Assembly (NCBI GenBank): GCA_903898715.1
Contig: CAIUGL010000142.1
Coordinates: 16,951 to 80,950 of the forward strand
Length of the DNA: 64,000 nt
DNA from: an uncultured Cytophagaceae bacterium
GTDB lineage: Bacteria; Bacteroidota; Bacteroidia; Cytophagales; Spirosomataceae
Direction of reading: 5' to 3'
Position 1 is the stretch's first letter. Every line of letters starts with the position of its first letter. The position numbers and the translations under genes are program-made. The notes under the pieces are model-generated. The model was not told where the DNA came from, did no database searches, and was given only the letters and a program-made list of their open reading frames with translations. Shown piece by piece: positions 16,197-25,233 of the stretch.

Positions 16197-17360
16197 TTAT
16201 TTACTAGCTATGTCGATTAATCCTCGACCTGATTTTTGTATAATTTTTTCACTTATCAAACGAATGGAAATGACATCAAGTATACCATTGATAAAAGATC
16301 CCGATTTCGGTGTGGAGTAGTTTTTCGCTACTTCAATGAATTCGTTGATACTTACTTTAACAGGTATACTTGGGAATTGAATCATTTCTGCAACCGCCAT
16401 TTTTAAAATGATTAAATCGGTGGTGGCTAAACGCTCCGTATCCCAGTTTTTCGTTTGATCATTCACCCATTGCGTTAATTGAAGGTCTTCCTTCACACAA
16501 TAATCGAATAAGTCTTCGAAGAATTTTTTGTCATCTTCCCACTGTAAACCAAGGGGTTGAATTTGTAAATCTTCGAGTGCTTCGACCTTGAATGTTTTCG
16601 TCGCTAAACTTTTTACGACGTCTTTATTTAGGTGCCAATTTAAATCTTTTTCCTCGAAATATTCGGCCATGATCGGATGTTTTAACAGATAATTTTTCAA
16701 AATGTATTTAATCATTTCGATATCTGCTATGACATCTTTTCCAGCGGTAGGGAGGTACGAGACGAAGGCCTCATCCGGAAGGATGCCTTCGATGAAGACT
16801 TTCTTGAGCATGTTTTCCTCATCTTCCGACCAGCCAATGTTGTAATCCGCAAAGGCTTGTTGCAAATCACGCCATTTCGGCATGATCGCTAAGACTTTAT
16901 TTTTGCTGATTACGGAGGTTTTGATTGGGTTTTCTAATAGTCTTCGTTGCTCATCCCATTGCCCAATCATCGGTAGTGCTTGGATGAAATAAAGCATTTT
17001 CAAGTATTGCTTGAAAATGGATTCAACCTCCACGACCATGGATGACTTTAATTCCTTGGCAATTTTAGCGACATTATTTTGATAGATGCGATGCACGGAT
17101 TTAGCCGCTTCAAGCGCTTCTGCAGGGATTGTTTCTTCGGTGGGTACTCCTTGGAAAAATTCTGTTAATTGGATTTCGGCTAATTTGCGAAGACCTTCCA
17201 AACGAGGAGTTTGGTCTTCTTTGGCAATCATTAGTGATAAGTCAGGCTGAAAAATGGCTGTTAATCCATCAAATGCCAATTGATATTGGGCACGTTCTTG
17301 TGTCCAGTAAGCATACATTTGTTGAAATGCTTTGACACGAAGTAGTCTTCTGTTTACCAT
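16197..17360 (-). CDS. nusB: Transcription antitermination protein NusB, long Bacteroidota form
   Basis: The N-terminus (NRRLLRVKAFQQMYAY) and the C-terminal block (LATTDLIILKMAVAEM, KVSINEFIEVAKNYSTPKSGSFINGILD) are the two conserved parts of NusB, which with NusE/S10 binds boxA RNA in rRNA antitermination. At 387 residues it is more than twice the E. coli length: about 200 extra helical residues lie between the two parts, as is usual in Bacteroidota. It heads the nusB-ytxH-DUF1573-yajC-coaE operon, with a -7 box at 17394-17401. Confidence 0.93.
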   Translation of the reverse strand: MVNRRLLRVKAFQQMYAYWTQERAQYQLAFDGLTAIFQPDLSLMIAKEDQTPRLEGLRKLAEIQLTEFFQGVPTEETIPAEALEAAKSVHRIYQNNVAKIAKELKSSMVVEVESIFKQYLKMLYFIQALPMIGQWDEQRRLLENPIKTSVISKNKVLAIMPKWRDLQQAFADYNIGWSEDEENMLKKVFIEGILPDEAFVSYLPTAGKDVIADIEMIKYILKNYLLKHPIMAEYFEEKDLNWHLNKDVVKSLATKTFKVEALEDLQIQPLGLQWEDDKKFFEDLFDYCVKEDLQLTQWVNDQTKNWDTERLATTDLIILKMAVAEMIQFPSIPVKVSINEFIEVAKNYSTPKSGSFINGILDVISIRLISEKIIQKSGRGLIDIASK

Positions 17361-17393
17361 CCGAAATTAAAGAGCGTTCTGTTTTTGAAAAGA

Positions 17394-17401
17394 CAAAATT
17401 A
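17394..17401 (-). promoter_or_regulatory. -7 box TAATTTTG of the nusB operon
   Basis: TAATTTTG on the minus strand matches TAnnTTTG and lies 33 bases before the nusB ATG, in the intergenic region shared with the divergent ABC exporter promoter. No good -33 element is seen. Confidence 0.4.
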
Positions 17402-17425
17402 ACTATTTTAATTTGAAAAAGGGGC

Positions 17426-17433
17426 TATCTTTG
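17426..17433 (+). promoter_or_regulatory. -7 box TATCTTTG of the ABC exporter
   Basis: TATCTTTG matches TAnnTTTG and ends 16 bases before the ATG at 17450. An upstream in-frame TTG at 17435 would leave almost no leader, so the box favours the ATG as the start. Confidence 0.5.
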
Positions 17434-17449
17434 TTTGATTAATATTTTC

Positions 17450-19234
17450 ATGGGCGCATTAGGTCATCTCAACTCATTTTTTTGGCGATATAAGTGGTTA
17501 CTTTTTTTAGGAATCATCTTTACATTTGGATCTAATTTCTTTGGTGTTGTTCCTGCCCAACTCGTGCGTTTTGCGCTCGATCTCGTGACCGAAACGATTG
17601 ATATTTATTTTCTTTTTAAGGGATTTGGTATGCAGTCGGCCTTTTACGAGGTTTTTGCTAGTACCTTATTTTATTATGGCGTGTTGATTGTCCTGATGGC
17701 TTTCATCAAAGGCGTTTTCTTGTTTTTGGTTCGCCAAACCCTGATTGTCATGTCCCGTCATATTGAATATGATATGAAGCAGGAGATTTATGCCCATTAT
17801 CAGACTTTGCCATTGTCGTTTTATCGCCAACAAAACACCGGGGATTTGATGGCGCGGATTTCAGAGGATGTGAGCAAAGTCCGGATGTACGTTGGCCCTA
17901 GCGTCATGTATGGACTCAATTTGATTTCCGTTTTCACGTTGGTTATCTATTACATGTGGCATGTAAGTCCTACGCTGATGTGGTATGTGTTGCTTCCTCT
18001 GCCGATTCTTTCGTTTAGCATTTATTATGTCAACTCGCTGATCATTCGCAAGTCGGAGGAGATTCAGGCGGGTTTATCGTCAATTTCTACCTTTGCACAA
18101 GAGGCTTTTTCTGGCATTCGTGTGTTGAAATCGTTTGTCCGCGAAAAGCAATCCGTGGACTCTTTTGCTGCGGCATCAGCAAACTACCGAAGCAAGTCAT
18201 TGGATTTAGTTCGGATTGATTCCTTGTTTACACCGCTCATTTCATTGTTAGTTGGTTTTTCTACCTTACTCGTCGTATACGTGGGTTCCAGAGAAGTCAT
18301 GGCAGGCCGCATGAGTATCGGTAACATTACCGAATTCATCATGTACGTGTTTATGTTGACCTGGCCAGTAACCGCGCTCGGTTGGACTTCCTCCCAAATT
18401 CAGCGTGCTGCCGCATCCCAAAAGCGGATCAATGAGTTTTTGAATATCCAGTCGGAGCTTGTTCCCGGCAAACAAATTGCACAAACGATACTAGGGAGGT
18501 GGACGTTCAAAAACGTGCATTTTACATATCCTGGATCAGATCGAGCTGTTCTGCACGATATAAATTTAGAGATTATGCCGGGTGAAGCCGTAGCTTTACT
18601 GGGGACGACCGGATCCGGAAAAAGTACGATTGCGTTATTAATGGCGCGTTTTTATGACCCGTCGGCTGGAGAGATTTTGTTAGATGGAATTTCTTTGAGG
18701 GACTGGGATATTCAGCATGTGCGTAAACATCTTGGATTTGTTCCGCAGGATGTATTTTTATTTTCGACGTCGATTGCGGAAAATATTCGTTTTGGTCAGG
18801 ATGATTTAACATCGGATGAAATGCATCAAGCAGCACGTTTTGCGGATGTGCATGACAATATCATGGAATTTCCGGATCAGTATGAAACCTTATTGGGCGA
18901 ACGTGGTGTGACACTTTCTGGTGGACAAAAGCAACGCGTTTCGCTGGCGCGCGCACTAGCAAAACGTCCTACGATGTTAATTTTGGATGATTGTCTTTCT
19001 GCGGTGGATACGCATACGGAGCATAAAATTTTGGAACATTTGCGTTCCATTATGGCCGACAAAACAAGCTTAATTATATCCCATCGTGTTTCTTCAGCGA
19101 AATTAGCGAGCCGTATTTTTGTTTTACAGGATGGTCAATTACTGGAGGAAGGAACGCACAAGCAATTGATGAAGAACAAGCAATTGTACTACGAATTATA
19201 CCAGCAACAGTTGAACGAGGAGCAGGGGTTATAA
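17450..19234 (+). CDS. ABC exporter, fused permease-ATPase (MsbA/LmrA type)
   Basis: The 594-residue half-transporter has about six membrane helices in the first 330 residues, then an ATPase domain with Walker A LGTTGSGKST (about 383-392), signature LSGGQKQR (about 489) and Walker B LILDDCLSAVD (about 510). Dimers of such proteins export lipids, drugs or peptides. ATG 17450 is chosen over TTG 17435. It converges on, and overlaps by six bases, a TolC-family gene, but the opposite strands mean these are not one operon. The substrate is unknown. Confidence 0.94.
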   Translation: MGALGHLNSFFWRYKWLLFLGIIFTFGSNFFGVVPAQLVRFALDLVTETIDIYFLFKGFGMQSAFYEVFASTLFYYGVLIVLMAFIKGVFLFLVRQTLIVMSRHIEYDMKQEIYAHYQTLPLSFYRQQNTGDLMARISEDVSKVRMYVGPSVMYGLNLISVFTLVIYYMWHVSPTLMWYVLLPLPILSFSIYYVNSLIIRKSEEIQAGLSSISTFAQEAFSGIRVLKSFVREKQSVDSFAAASANYRSKSLDLVRIDSLFTPLISLLVGFSTLLVVYVGSREVMAGRMSIGNITEFIMYVFMLTWPVTALGWTSSQIQRAAASQKRINEFLNIQSELVPGKQIAQTILGRWTFKNVHFTYPGSDRAVLHDINLEIMPGEAVALLGTTGSGKSTIALLMARFYDPSAGEILLDGISLRDWDIQHVRKHLGFVPQDVFLFSTSIAENIRFGQDDLTSDEMHQAARFADVHDNIMEFPDQYETLLGERGVTLSGGQKQRVSLARALAKRPTMLILDDCLSAVDTHTEHKILEHLRSIMADKTSLIISHRVSSAKLASRIFVLQDGQLLEEGTHKQLMKNKQLYYELYQQQLNEEQGL

Positions 19235-20551
19235 AATTCCACCGCTTAAGCGAATCAACTCAATCTCCGCTGATTTAGCCGCAAATTTTGCTTCGATTAA
19301 ACGTGTTTCAGCTGCGACTGCATTGCGTTGTACCTCACGTAGTTCATACGATGTGGCAATTCCTACTTTAAATCGATCGAAAGCAATATCAATGTTTTGC
19401 TTAGCGATGGTGTAATTTTCAGATTCTAAGTTGATTAAATTCAATGCATTTTCATACGTGACATAGGCGCGCTCCAGGGATGCGTTGAGGGAATTTTTAA
19501 GATCGTCTACTTGCAATTGCGCGATTTCAGCATTGATTTTGGCATTTTGAACGCGGCGTTTTTGGTTGTATCCATCGAAGATATTGATGGTTGCACGTAA
19601 TCCATAGTTCAAGGCATTACTAGTTCCTCTTTGCACACCGAAACCAGCCCCATTTTCTACTTGGTTCATATTATATCCGGCAAGTAAATCTATTTGCGGC
19701 ATTTGTAAGCTTTGCGTGTTCTTGATATCTAAATCTGAAATACGCTTACTTACGATGGCTGCTAGGAGTGTAGGGTTCTGTTTCATCGCCAAATCACGCA
19801 ATTCAGTCAATGATAATTTCGGCAATAAATCAATCACTGAAAGTACCTTGAATTCTGTTTGCATCGCACGCACCAACAGGGCATTGAAACTAATTTTAGT
19901 ATTCAAAAAAGATTGTTCTTGAGCGAGTAACAAAGCTTTATCTTCGTTATAATCAACTTGAGCTGAGTAATAATCTACTTTGGATCCTTGGCCTACTTCA
20001 TAGCGATCTTTCGCTAATTTGAGGCGGTCATTTGAGATTTCGAGTCCCTTTTTGAAGTTATTAACCCGTAATTCTTGACGGATGATATCGTAGTAGGTAT
20101 TGCTAATCAAAGCAATTAGATTCTCAATAGAAGTTTCGGTTTGTTGGGCCCCCAACTGCTGTAATTCAGCAAATCGATCTTTTAAAATAAACATGCCTTT
20201 TCCATCATATAATGTCCAAGCCATGGTTACCCCTGCATTTCCCGAATTCGAGCGAACGCCACTTTGGTTCAATGGGGCACGCAATCCACCAAAAAACTCT
20301 TGATTCAACCCTGATACCGCATAATTTTTTGTGGTCGTACCGTTGATGGTTGGCAAAAATCCTGCATTACCCAACGTATTATCATTTTCTGCAATTTTTT
20401 CGCGCTTTTTAGCGATTTGAATGGAGAATTGATTTTGTAAGCCTTGCTGTATCGCATCTTCCAATCGTAACGTTTCTTGGGCATCAGCGGAAGAAGATAC
20501 GCCTAGGGATAAAATGAATAGGAGGGAAAGGGGTAAGCCAACTAGTTTCAT
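19229..20551 (-). CDS. TolC family outer membrane efflux protein
   Basis: The 440-residue protein has a signal peptide ending around SSSADAQ and two internally similar halves of long amphipathic helices, as expected for TolC channels (AIQQGLQNQFSIQIAKKREKI; RFKVGIATSYELREVQRN). It forms the outer-membrane exit duct for efflux pumps or type I secretion. The -7 box TATGTTTG at 20576-20583 precedes it. The matching adaptor could be the MacA-like protein at 61 kb, but that is only a guess. Confidence 0.93.
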   Translation of the reverse strand: MKLVGLPLSLLFILSLGVSSSADAQETLRLEDAIQQGLQNQFSIQIAKKREKIAENDNTLGNAGFLPTINGTTTKNYAVSGLNQEFFGGLRAPLNQSGVRSNSGNAGVTMAWTLYDGKGMFILKDRFAELQQLGAQQTETSIENLIALISNTYYDIIRQELRVNNFKKGLEISNDRLKLAKDRYEVGQGSKVDYYSAQVDYNEDKALLLAQEQSFLNTKISFNALLVRAMQTEFKVLSVIDLLPKLSLTELRDLAMKQNPTLLAAIVSKRISDLDIKNTQSLQMPQIDLLAGYNMNQVENGAGFGVQRGTSNALNYGLRATINIFDGYNQKRRVQNAKINAEIAQLQVDDLKNSLNASLERAYVTYENALNLINLESENYTIAKQNIDIAFDRFKVGIATSYELREVQRNAVAAETRLIEAKFAAKSAEIELIRLSGGIL

Positions 20552-20575
20552 AGGTTAATATTAAGAGGCAAAGAA

Positions 20576-20583
20576 CAAACATA
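20576..20583 (-). promoter_or_regulatory. -7 box TATGTTTG of the tolC-like gene
   Basis: TATGTTTG on the minus strand fits TAnnTTTG and lies 24 bases before the ATG at 20551. A weak -33 (TTCG) is 19 bases further upstream. Confidence 0.5.
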
Positions 20584-20660
20584 GCACTTTTGATTCAGAA
20601 TTCGAAGGAACTAGCCTACAAGTCGTGATAGTGATTTTATTTCTGAAATTGCTAATTTGC

Positions 20661-21488
20661 ATGATGTCTATGCCAGTGATATCCCAATTAATCATTTTCC
20701 CTATTAAATCGCTCGGTCCTGTTGCGTTGCAGCAGGCTGAGGTGGATGCTTTGGGATTGGTTGGAGACCGCCGGTTCATGTTGGTGTCAGACTCGGGTCA
20801 ATTTATCACCCAGCGGACACGTCCAGATTTGACGCGATTTGCGTTGAAATTATATGGGTCGGATTATTTGATCATGGACCAAGTAACTAAAAATCATCGT
20901 GTTTTAGCTGTAAATCCAGCATTGGGTGATTGGGTAGATGTGACTTTATGGGATGATGCTATTCGTGTTCGTGAAGTGGCTGATGGCATTTCTGCCTGGT
21001 TTTCTGAGTTGCTGCATGAGTCCGTTCGACTGGTTCAGATTCAATCGGAGGCGCCGCGCGAAATTCAAGCTAAATACCAAACCCAAGGATCGCAACAAAG
21101 TTCTTTCGCAGATTCTCTGCCTATTTTAGTTGCTTCCGAAGCATCGTATCAAACTGTGGAACGCCAATTGGGTTCTTCATTTGACTGGATGCGTTTTCGA
21201 GCCAATATCATTATTTCTGGTGTCGAAGCATTTGAAGAAGATACGTGGTCCGAGTTTACGCTGGGACCTGTCCGATTGATGGGAGCGAAACCGTGTGCAC
21301 GATGCCAACTGGTCAATGTGGAACCGTCGACGGGGGAGGTAGATACTTCCATGCTGGCGGCGTTGAGTACGTTTCGAAAAGTGGAAAATAAGGTGTATTT
21401 CGGCCAACAAGCTGTTCCGGTAGTGCTGGGGAGATTGTCCGTAGGAGATGAAATTCACGTCGAGAAAAGCAAGGATGCGCTTTTTTAG
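20661..21488 (+). CDS. MOSC domain-containing protein
   Basis: The N-terminal MOSC_N barrel (VISQLIIFPIKSLGPV) and C-terminal MOSC domain with the conserved cysteine in GAKPCARCQLVNVEPSTGE identify a YcbX/mARC-like protein. It binds molybdenum cofactor or carries sulfur to it, and may reduce N-hydroxylated compounds. The start is uncertain: GTG 20625 adds a hydrophobic stretch that does not fit the family, while ATGs at 20661, 20664 or 20670 are all close to the domain. Two membrane protein genes follow with overlapping ends, so all three are probably co-transcribed. Confidence 0.88.
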   Translation: MMSMPVISQLIIFPIKSLGPVALQQAEVDALGLVGDRRFMLVSDSGQFITQRTRPDLTRFALKLYGSDYLIMDQVTKNHRVLAVNPALGDWVDVTLWDDAIRVREVADGISAWFSELLHESVRLVQIQSEAPREIQAKYQTQGSQQSSFADSLPILVASEASYQTVERQLGSSFDWMRFRANIIISGVEAFEEDTWSEFTLGPVRLMGAKPCARCQLVNVEPSTGEVDTSMLAALSTFRKVENKVYFGQQAVPVVLGRLSVGDEIHVEKSKDALF

Positions 21489-22218
21489 GATATTACATAT
21501 CAGTAGTTTGGATGTTGTTTTTGGCGCTGTAGCCATGCAGGCGATGCTTTGGAATGTGCTGGTGGGAAGTATCCAGCCCTGGTCTGAGCAAGTGGTCTTG
21601 GGCGTTTCTGTTTGGATTTTTTATTTAGCTGATCGGCAATTAGACAATATAGTACACCGGCCAACCGATGCAATTCATTTGTTTCACGATCGTTATCCGT
21701 TGTTTATTCGTGGACTTATTGGGGTATTGCTTGGTTGCTTAGGGTATTTGTTGGCCTTTCTTTCGGCCGATTTAATTCGTTTAGGTATTTGCCTAACTAT
21801 AGGCATGGTGCTATATGGTTCCGTTCTGAAATATTGGGATCACATCTGGTTACCAAAGGAATTATTTACTTCGCTACTTTATGCAGTAGGTTTATTTTTG
21901 CCGAGTTATGCGGCAGGCAAGTTTAGTGGGCTTTTGTTCATCCATGTGGTATTGTTGGCCCTCATGAACTTATCTTTATTTACCTGGCTAGAGGGTCATG
22001 TGAAATTTCGCAAATTATTCATAGGACTTCAATGGGCTTTGCTGGCTATTTTGCCTAGTATTTTGTGGTTTTTTGGATGGGAACTCGCCTTATGTCTTGT
22101 GATAATTCAGGGGATTCATGTGGGGATTTATTATTTTAGTCCCAATTTGCAGTATCGGTGGGTGGGTGAACTTGCCTTTTTAAGTCCCGTATTATATTTC
22201 GTTTATGAGCTTTTTTAA
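21475..22218 (+). CDS. Multi-pass membrane protein, UbiA-prenyltransferase-like
   Basis: Starting at ATG 21475 (overlapping the MOSC gene by 14 bases) the 247-residue protein has about eight hydrophobic helices. The motif YLADRQLDNIVHRP (50-63) resembles the second Asp motif of UbiA-type intramembrane prenyltransferases; the usual NDxxDxxxD first motif is not evident, so it may be inactive or a distant relative. It overlaps the following MFS gene by 14 bases. The function is not established. Confidence 0.7.
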   Translation: MRFFRILHISSLDVVFGAVAMQAMLWNVLVGSIQPWSEQVVLGVSVWIFYLADRQLDNIVHRPTDAIHLFHDRYPLFIRGLIGVLLGCLGYLLAFLSADLIRLGICLTIGMVLYGSVLKYWDHIWLPKELFTSLLYAVGLFLPSYAAGKFSGLLFIHVVLLALMNLSLFTWLEGHVKFRKLFIGLQWALLAILPSILWFFGWELALCLVIIQGIHVGIYYFSPNLQYRWVGELAFLSPVLYFVYELF

Positions 22219-23461
22219 AAATAAGGATGCCTATCAGGCCTTGCGTTTCCCGGAATTTAGGGCTTATGTAACGGGAAATACATTTTTCACGATTGCCTTA
22301 TTAATGCAAGAGGTGATTTTAGCGTACGAAATTTACCATTTGACACATAATCCGCTGGCTTTGGGTTTAATTGGCCTAGCTGAAGCGGTTCCATATATAT
22401 CTTTGGTGTTGTTTGGAGGGCATTTTGCCGACAATCGGGATAAGAAGAAAATCATGCAAAATTCATTGTTGGTGATTATTCTGGGTTCTTGTTTGTTATT
22501 GTATTCTGCCTTGCAATTGGATTCGCAGGATGCAAATTTTCATATTTATGCCATTTATTTTGTCATCTTTTTGATCGGTTTAGCGAAGGGATTTTTCAGT
22601 CCTGCAGCATCGTCATTGAATCCATTTTTAGTTCCTAAGGAAGTGTTTGCGAATGCCGCTACGTGGAATAGTTCGTTTTGGCAATTGGGTTCGATTTTAG
22701 GACCGGGTGCTGCTGGATTTTTGTATGCCTATGCAGGTTTAGCGGGCTCGTTGATAACGGTAATTGTGTTTTTGTTGATCGTGATGGCTTGCTTGTTTTT
22801 TATAGATAGCCGGCCTATCCCTCCTAAAAACACGCAGCATGATTCAATTTGGCTGAGTTTACGTGAAGGGATTACATATGTATTTAAGACTAAAATCATC
22901 TTATATGCGATTTCACTCGATTTGTTTTCGGTGTTATTTGGTGGAGTTATTGCGATTTTACCGGTGTATGCGGAAGATATTTTACATGTAGGAGCGGAGG
23001 GTTTGGGGGTACTGCGTGCAGCACCATCAGTGGGAGCCGTGTTGACCATGTTGATGATGCTTTATTTTCCACCGCTCAAGCATGCGTGGCGAAATTTATT
23101 ATTGGCCATCGCTGGATTTGGGTTGGCTACATTTGTTTTTGGCTTTTCAACTAATTTCTGGATTTCGGTCGTTGCCCTGTTTTTTACGGGAGCCTTTGAT
23201 TCGATCAGTGTAGTGATTCGCCAAACGGTCTTGCGTGTATTCACGCCAGATGAGATGCGGGGACGCGTGTCATCGGTCAATGGCGTTTTTGTGAGTACCT
23301 CGAATGAGATGGGTGCTTTTGAATCGGGGGTTGCCGCTAAGTTTTTTGGCACGGTTCCCTCCGTGATTTTGGGCGCTTGTGCGACGCTCGTCTTAGTCTC
23401 AATTGTGGCGTATAAATCCAAGGATTTGTTGGATTTAGATGTTCAAAAAGAGATGGAATAA
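22205..23461 (+). CDS. MFS transporter (EntS/MFS_3-like)
   Basis: The 418-residue protein has about twelve hydrophobic segments and an MFS loop motif, GGHFADNRDKKKIM, between the second and third helices. The sequence style (LRFPEFRAYVTGNTFFTIALLMQEV; PDEMRGRVSSVNGVFVSTSNEMG) is that of the enterobactin-exporter-like MFS group, which often exports small molecules. It overlaps the UbiA-like gene and ends directly against the convergent gene at 23462. The substrate is unknown. Confidence 0.9.
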   Translation: MSFFKNKDAYQALRFPEFRAYVTGNTFFTIALLMQEVILAYEIYHLTHNPLALGLIGLAEAVPYISLVLFGGHFADNRDKKKIMQNSLLVIILGSCLLLYSALQLDSQDANFHIYAIYFVIFLIGLAKGFFSPAASSLNPFLVPKEVFANAATWNSSFWQLGSILGPGAAGFLYAYAGLAGSLITVIVFLLIVMACLFFIDSRPIPPKNTQHDSIWLSLREGITYVFKTKIILYAISLDLFSVLFGGVIAILPVYAEDILHVGAEGLGVLRAAPSVGAVLTMLMMLYFPPLKHAWRNLLLAIAGFGLATFVFGFSTNFWISVVALFFTGAFDSISVVIRQTVLRVFTPDEMRGRVSSVNGVFVSTSNEMGAFESGVAAKFFGTVPSVILGACATLVLVSIVAYKSKDLLDLDVQKEME

Positions 23462-23959
23462 TTAGGCCTCTATAGCCGTTCCCCAAGCAGTTAATGTCTC
23501 GATAATTGCCTTTTTTGAGGTGTGAGCTGTCGTTATTTCAGTCACATTTTGAATGGGTGCTGTGTTTTCGCCTAGTAAAGCGGGCATCAATTTAAAGTAA
23601 TGCGACTTTATTTTTTTGTTTCCTTTTTTGTCCACGGAAATACATTCAACGACGTCTACATGCGTGATGCCCACTAATCCGTCAGACGTTTTATCTTCTC
23701 GGAATGAAATGGATTCAATTAGATTTTTAGGGATACTGGTTGACTCGAGGATACTCGAACCTTGGGTATGGATTTTTTTGATTTCATGTGCCCCAATCGC
23801 CATGAAAGAAATACGTTGTTTCCCTGATTTTTCCGCAAAATAATCACCTATTGATTGAAAGAAATTGCGCGGCGGTAATTGAATTACGCCTAGGCCGATA
23901 AAATCAGATGGAATTTCTGAAGCAAGAAATGAAAATGATGGGGCAAGTTGAGCGCACAT
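23462..23959 (-). CDS. Hypothetical protein
   Basis: The 165-residue product is soluble, with alternating beta and helical segments and no motif I recognise. There is no signal peptide. It sits convergent to the MFS gene (no gap) and 37 bases from the stop of no other gene on its own strand, so it is probably transcribed alone. The ArsR gene at 23997 is on the same strand and upstream, so read-through from that gene is possible. Coding is supported by the length of the frame and ordinary codon use only. Confidence 0.65.
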   Translation of the reverse strand: MCAQLAPSFSFLASEIPSDFIGLGVIQLPPRNFFQSIGDYFAEKSGKQRISFMAIGAHEIKKIHTQGSSILESTSIPKNLIESISFREDKTSDGLVGITHVDVVECISVDKKGNKKIKSHYFKLMPALLGENTAPIQNVTEITTAHTSKKAIIETLTAWGTAIEA

Positions 23960-23996
23960 ACGTATCTATATTTTGGGCAAAAATACCGTTTTTATT

Positions 23997-24284
23997 TTAT
24001 AATCTGATTTTTGGTTTAGGGAATTCAAAGTGGGTGGCAAAGCCTTGAAACCAGTGATGAATTTGGGCAAATCCCTCTTTATTTAGTGAATAAAGGATGA
24101 ATTGGCCTTTTTTCTCAGCTAAAATCAATGAAGCTTGTTTGAGTAAATCCAAATGATGCGATATGCTGGGCTTCGTCATTTGAAATTGCTTAGCAATTTC
24201 ACCTGCGTTGCGCGGGCCTTCCACCAATAATTGTAAAATCTCTCGCCTCGTTTGGTCATTTATGGCTTTGAATGCTGCTTCCAT
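23997..24284 (-). CDS. ArsR family winged-helix transcriptional regulator
   Basis: The 95-residue protein is an ArsR/SmtB-fold repressor close to the SdpR type (AINDQTRREILQLLVEGPRNAGEIAKQF; KPSISHHLDLLKQASLI). The recognition helix is around residues 38-50. There are no Cys pairs for metal sensing. It lies 45 bases downstream of the isomerase/cytochrome gene pair on the same strand, and an inverted repeat at 24313-24334 sits just upstream of it. Whether it controls itself, that pair or the next gene is unknown. Confidence 0.9.
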   Translation of the reverse strand: MEAAFKAINDQTRREILQLLVEGPRNAGEIAKQFQMTKPSISHHLDLLKQASLILAEKKGQFILYSLNKEGFAQIHHWFQGFATHFEFPKPKIRL

Positions 24285-24312
24285 GGGAGTTTATTAAATA
24301 ATTAGGCTAATA

Positions 24313-24334
24313 TCTAAATAAAATCTGATTTAGA
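24313..24334. promoter_or_regulatory. Inverted repeat upstream of the ArsR gene, possible operator
   Basis: TCTAAAT (24313-24319) and ATTTAGA (24328-24334) form a 7-bp inverted repeat with an 8-base spacer, 29 bases before the arsR-like start and overlapping the 3' end of the isomerase gene. ArsR proteins bind such A/T-rich dyads. It could equally be a weak terminator; no T-run follows. Confidence 0.3.
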
Positions 24335-25232
24335 CAAGGTCCGCCTTGCGGTAAGCCTCAATTAATTTTAATTCGCCCTCTTTTCCCGGATGAAAATTAC
24401 CATGTTCCATACCTAATACGCCTTGAAATCCTTTTGTTTTCAAATGCTTAAAGATGTTTTGATAATTAACCTCGCCGGTTCCTGGTTCTTTACGCCCTGG
24501 GTTATCGCCAATTTGGATGTAGGCAATTTCGTCCCAACACCGATTCATATTCGCGATTAAATTACCCTCATTGCGTTGCATGTGGTAAATGTCAAATAAG
24601 ATTTTGCATGATGGGCTTCCTACGCCCTTACAAATACTATACGTTTGATCTGAATAGCGTAAAAATAAATCTGGATTATCACTCAGTGGTTCTAACACCA
24701 TGGTCAAGCGATGGGGTTCTAAGATTTCAGCACCTCGCTTAAGTACTTCGATGACATTGCCCGTTTGAATGCCCATGGGTAATTGCCGACTGAAATTGCC
24801 GGGAACCACCGTTGCCCATTTGGCATTAACGCGCTTAGCGGTTTCAACAGCTTTGTGGCAGGCCTGAATAAACGTATCTGTCCATGCTTTGTCACCCGTT
24901 GTCATGTGTGATTTATCGAAAAATCCATCAAATTTGATCACAAATACACCCATATCCATACCGAGGCGTGCTAGGGTTTCGCCAATTTTTACTTGCGTTT
25001 CAACTGGCCGGCCCATCATGTCATTATCTTCCAGCGCCCGAAAGCCCATATCATACATGAATTTTAACTGGTCAATTTCATCCTTTCCAGCGTGCTGCTG
25101 AAACATGCCAAAATGTGGGGCATATTTTAAGTTAAATGGCGCTTGTCCTGCCGACTGTGCCTTTGTGGATGTTTGAATGCCAGCTGTAAATAGCCCAGCA
25201 CTCACTAGTTGTGAAAATGTTCTGCGATCCAT
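24330..25232 (-). CDS. Tat-exported hydroxypyruvate isomerase-like TIM-barrel enzyme
   Basis: The N-terminus (DRRTFSQLVSAGLFTAG) is a Tat-type signal. The 300-residue protein has the AP-endonuclease-2/xylose-isomerase-like TIM barrel, with MVLEPLSDNPD, KILFDIYHMQRNEGN, IQIGDNPGRKEPGTGEVNY and MEHGNF matching the hydroxypyruvate isomerase (Hyi) group and its metal-binding Glu/Asp/His residues. The substrate is probably a small sugar or keto-acid in the periplasm; it is not known. The start lies one base after the stop of the large cytochrome gene, so the two are co-translated. Confidence 0.88.
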   Translation of the reverse strand: MDRRTFSQLVSAGLFTAGIQTSTKAQSAGQAPFNLKYAPHFGMFQQHAGKDEIDQLKFMYDMGFRALEDNDMMGRPVETQVKIGETLARLGMDMGVFVIKFDGFFDKSHMTTGDKAWTDTFIQACHKAVETAKRVNAKWATVVPGNFSRQLPMGIQTGNVIEVLKRGAEILEPHRLTMVLEPLSDNPDLFLRYSDQTYSICKGVGSPSCKILFDIYHMQRNEGNLIANMNRCWDEIAYIQIGDNPGRKEPGTGEVNYQNIFKHLKTKGFQGVLGMEHGNFHPGKEGELKLIEAYRKADLV

Positions 25233-25233
25233 C

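Noticed and set aside
20625..20660. GTG start for the MOSC protein
   Set aside because: It adds a hydrophobic stretch before a domain that normally starts at the N-terminus, and lies close to the divergent tolC promoter.
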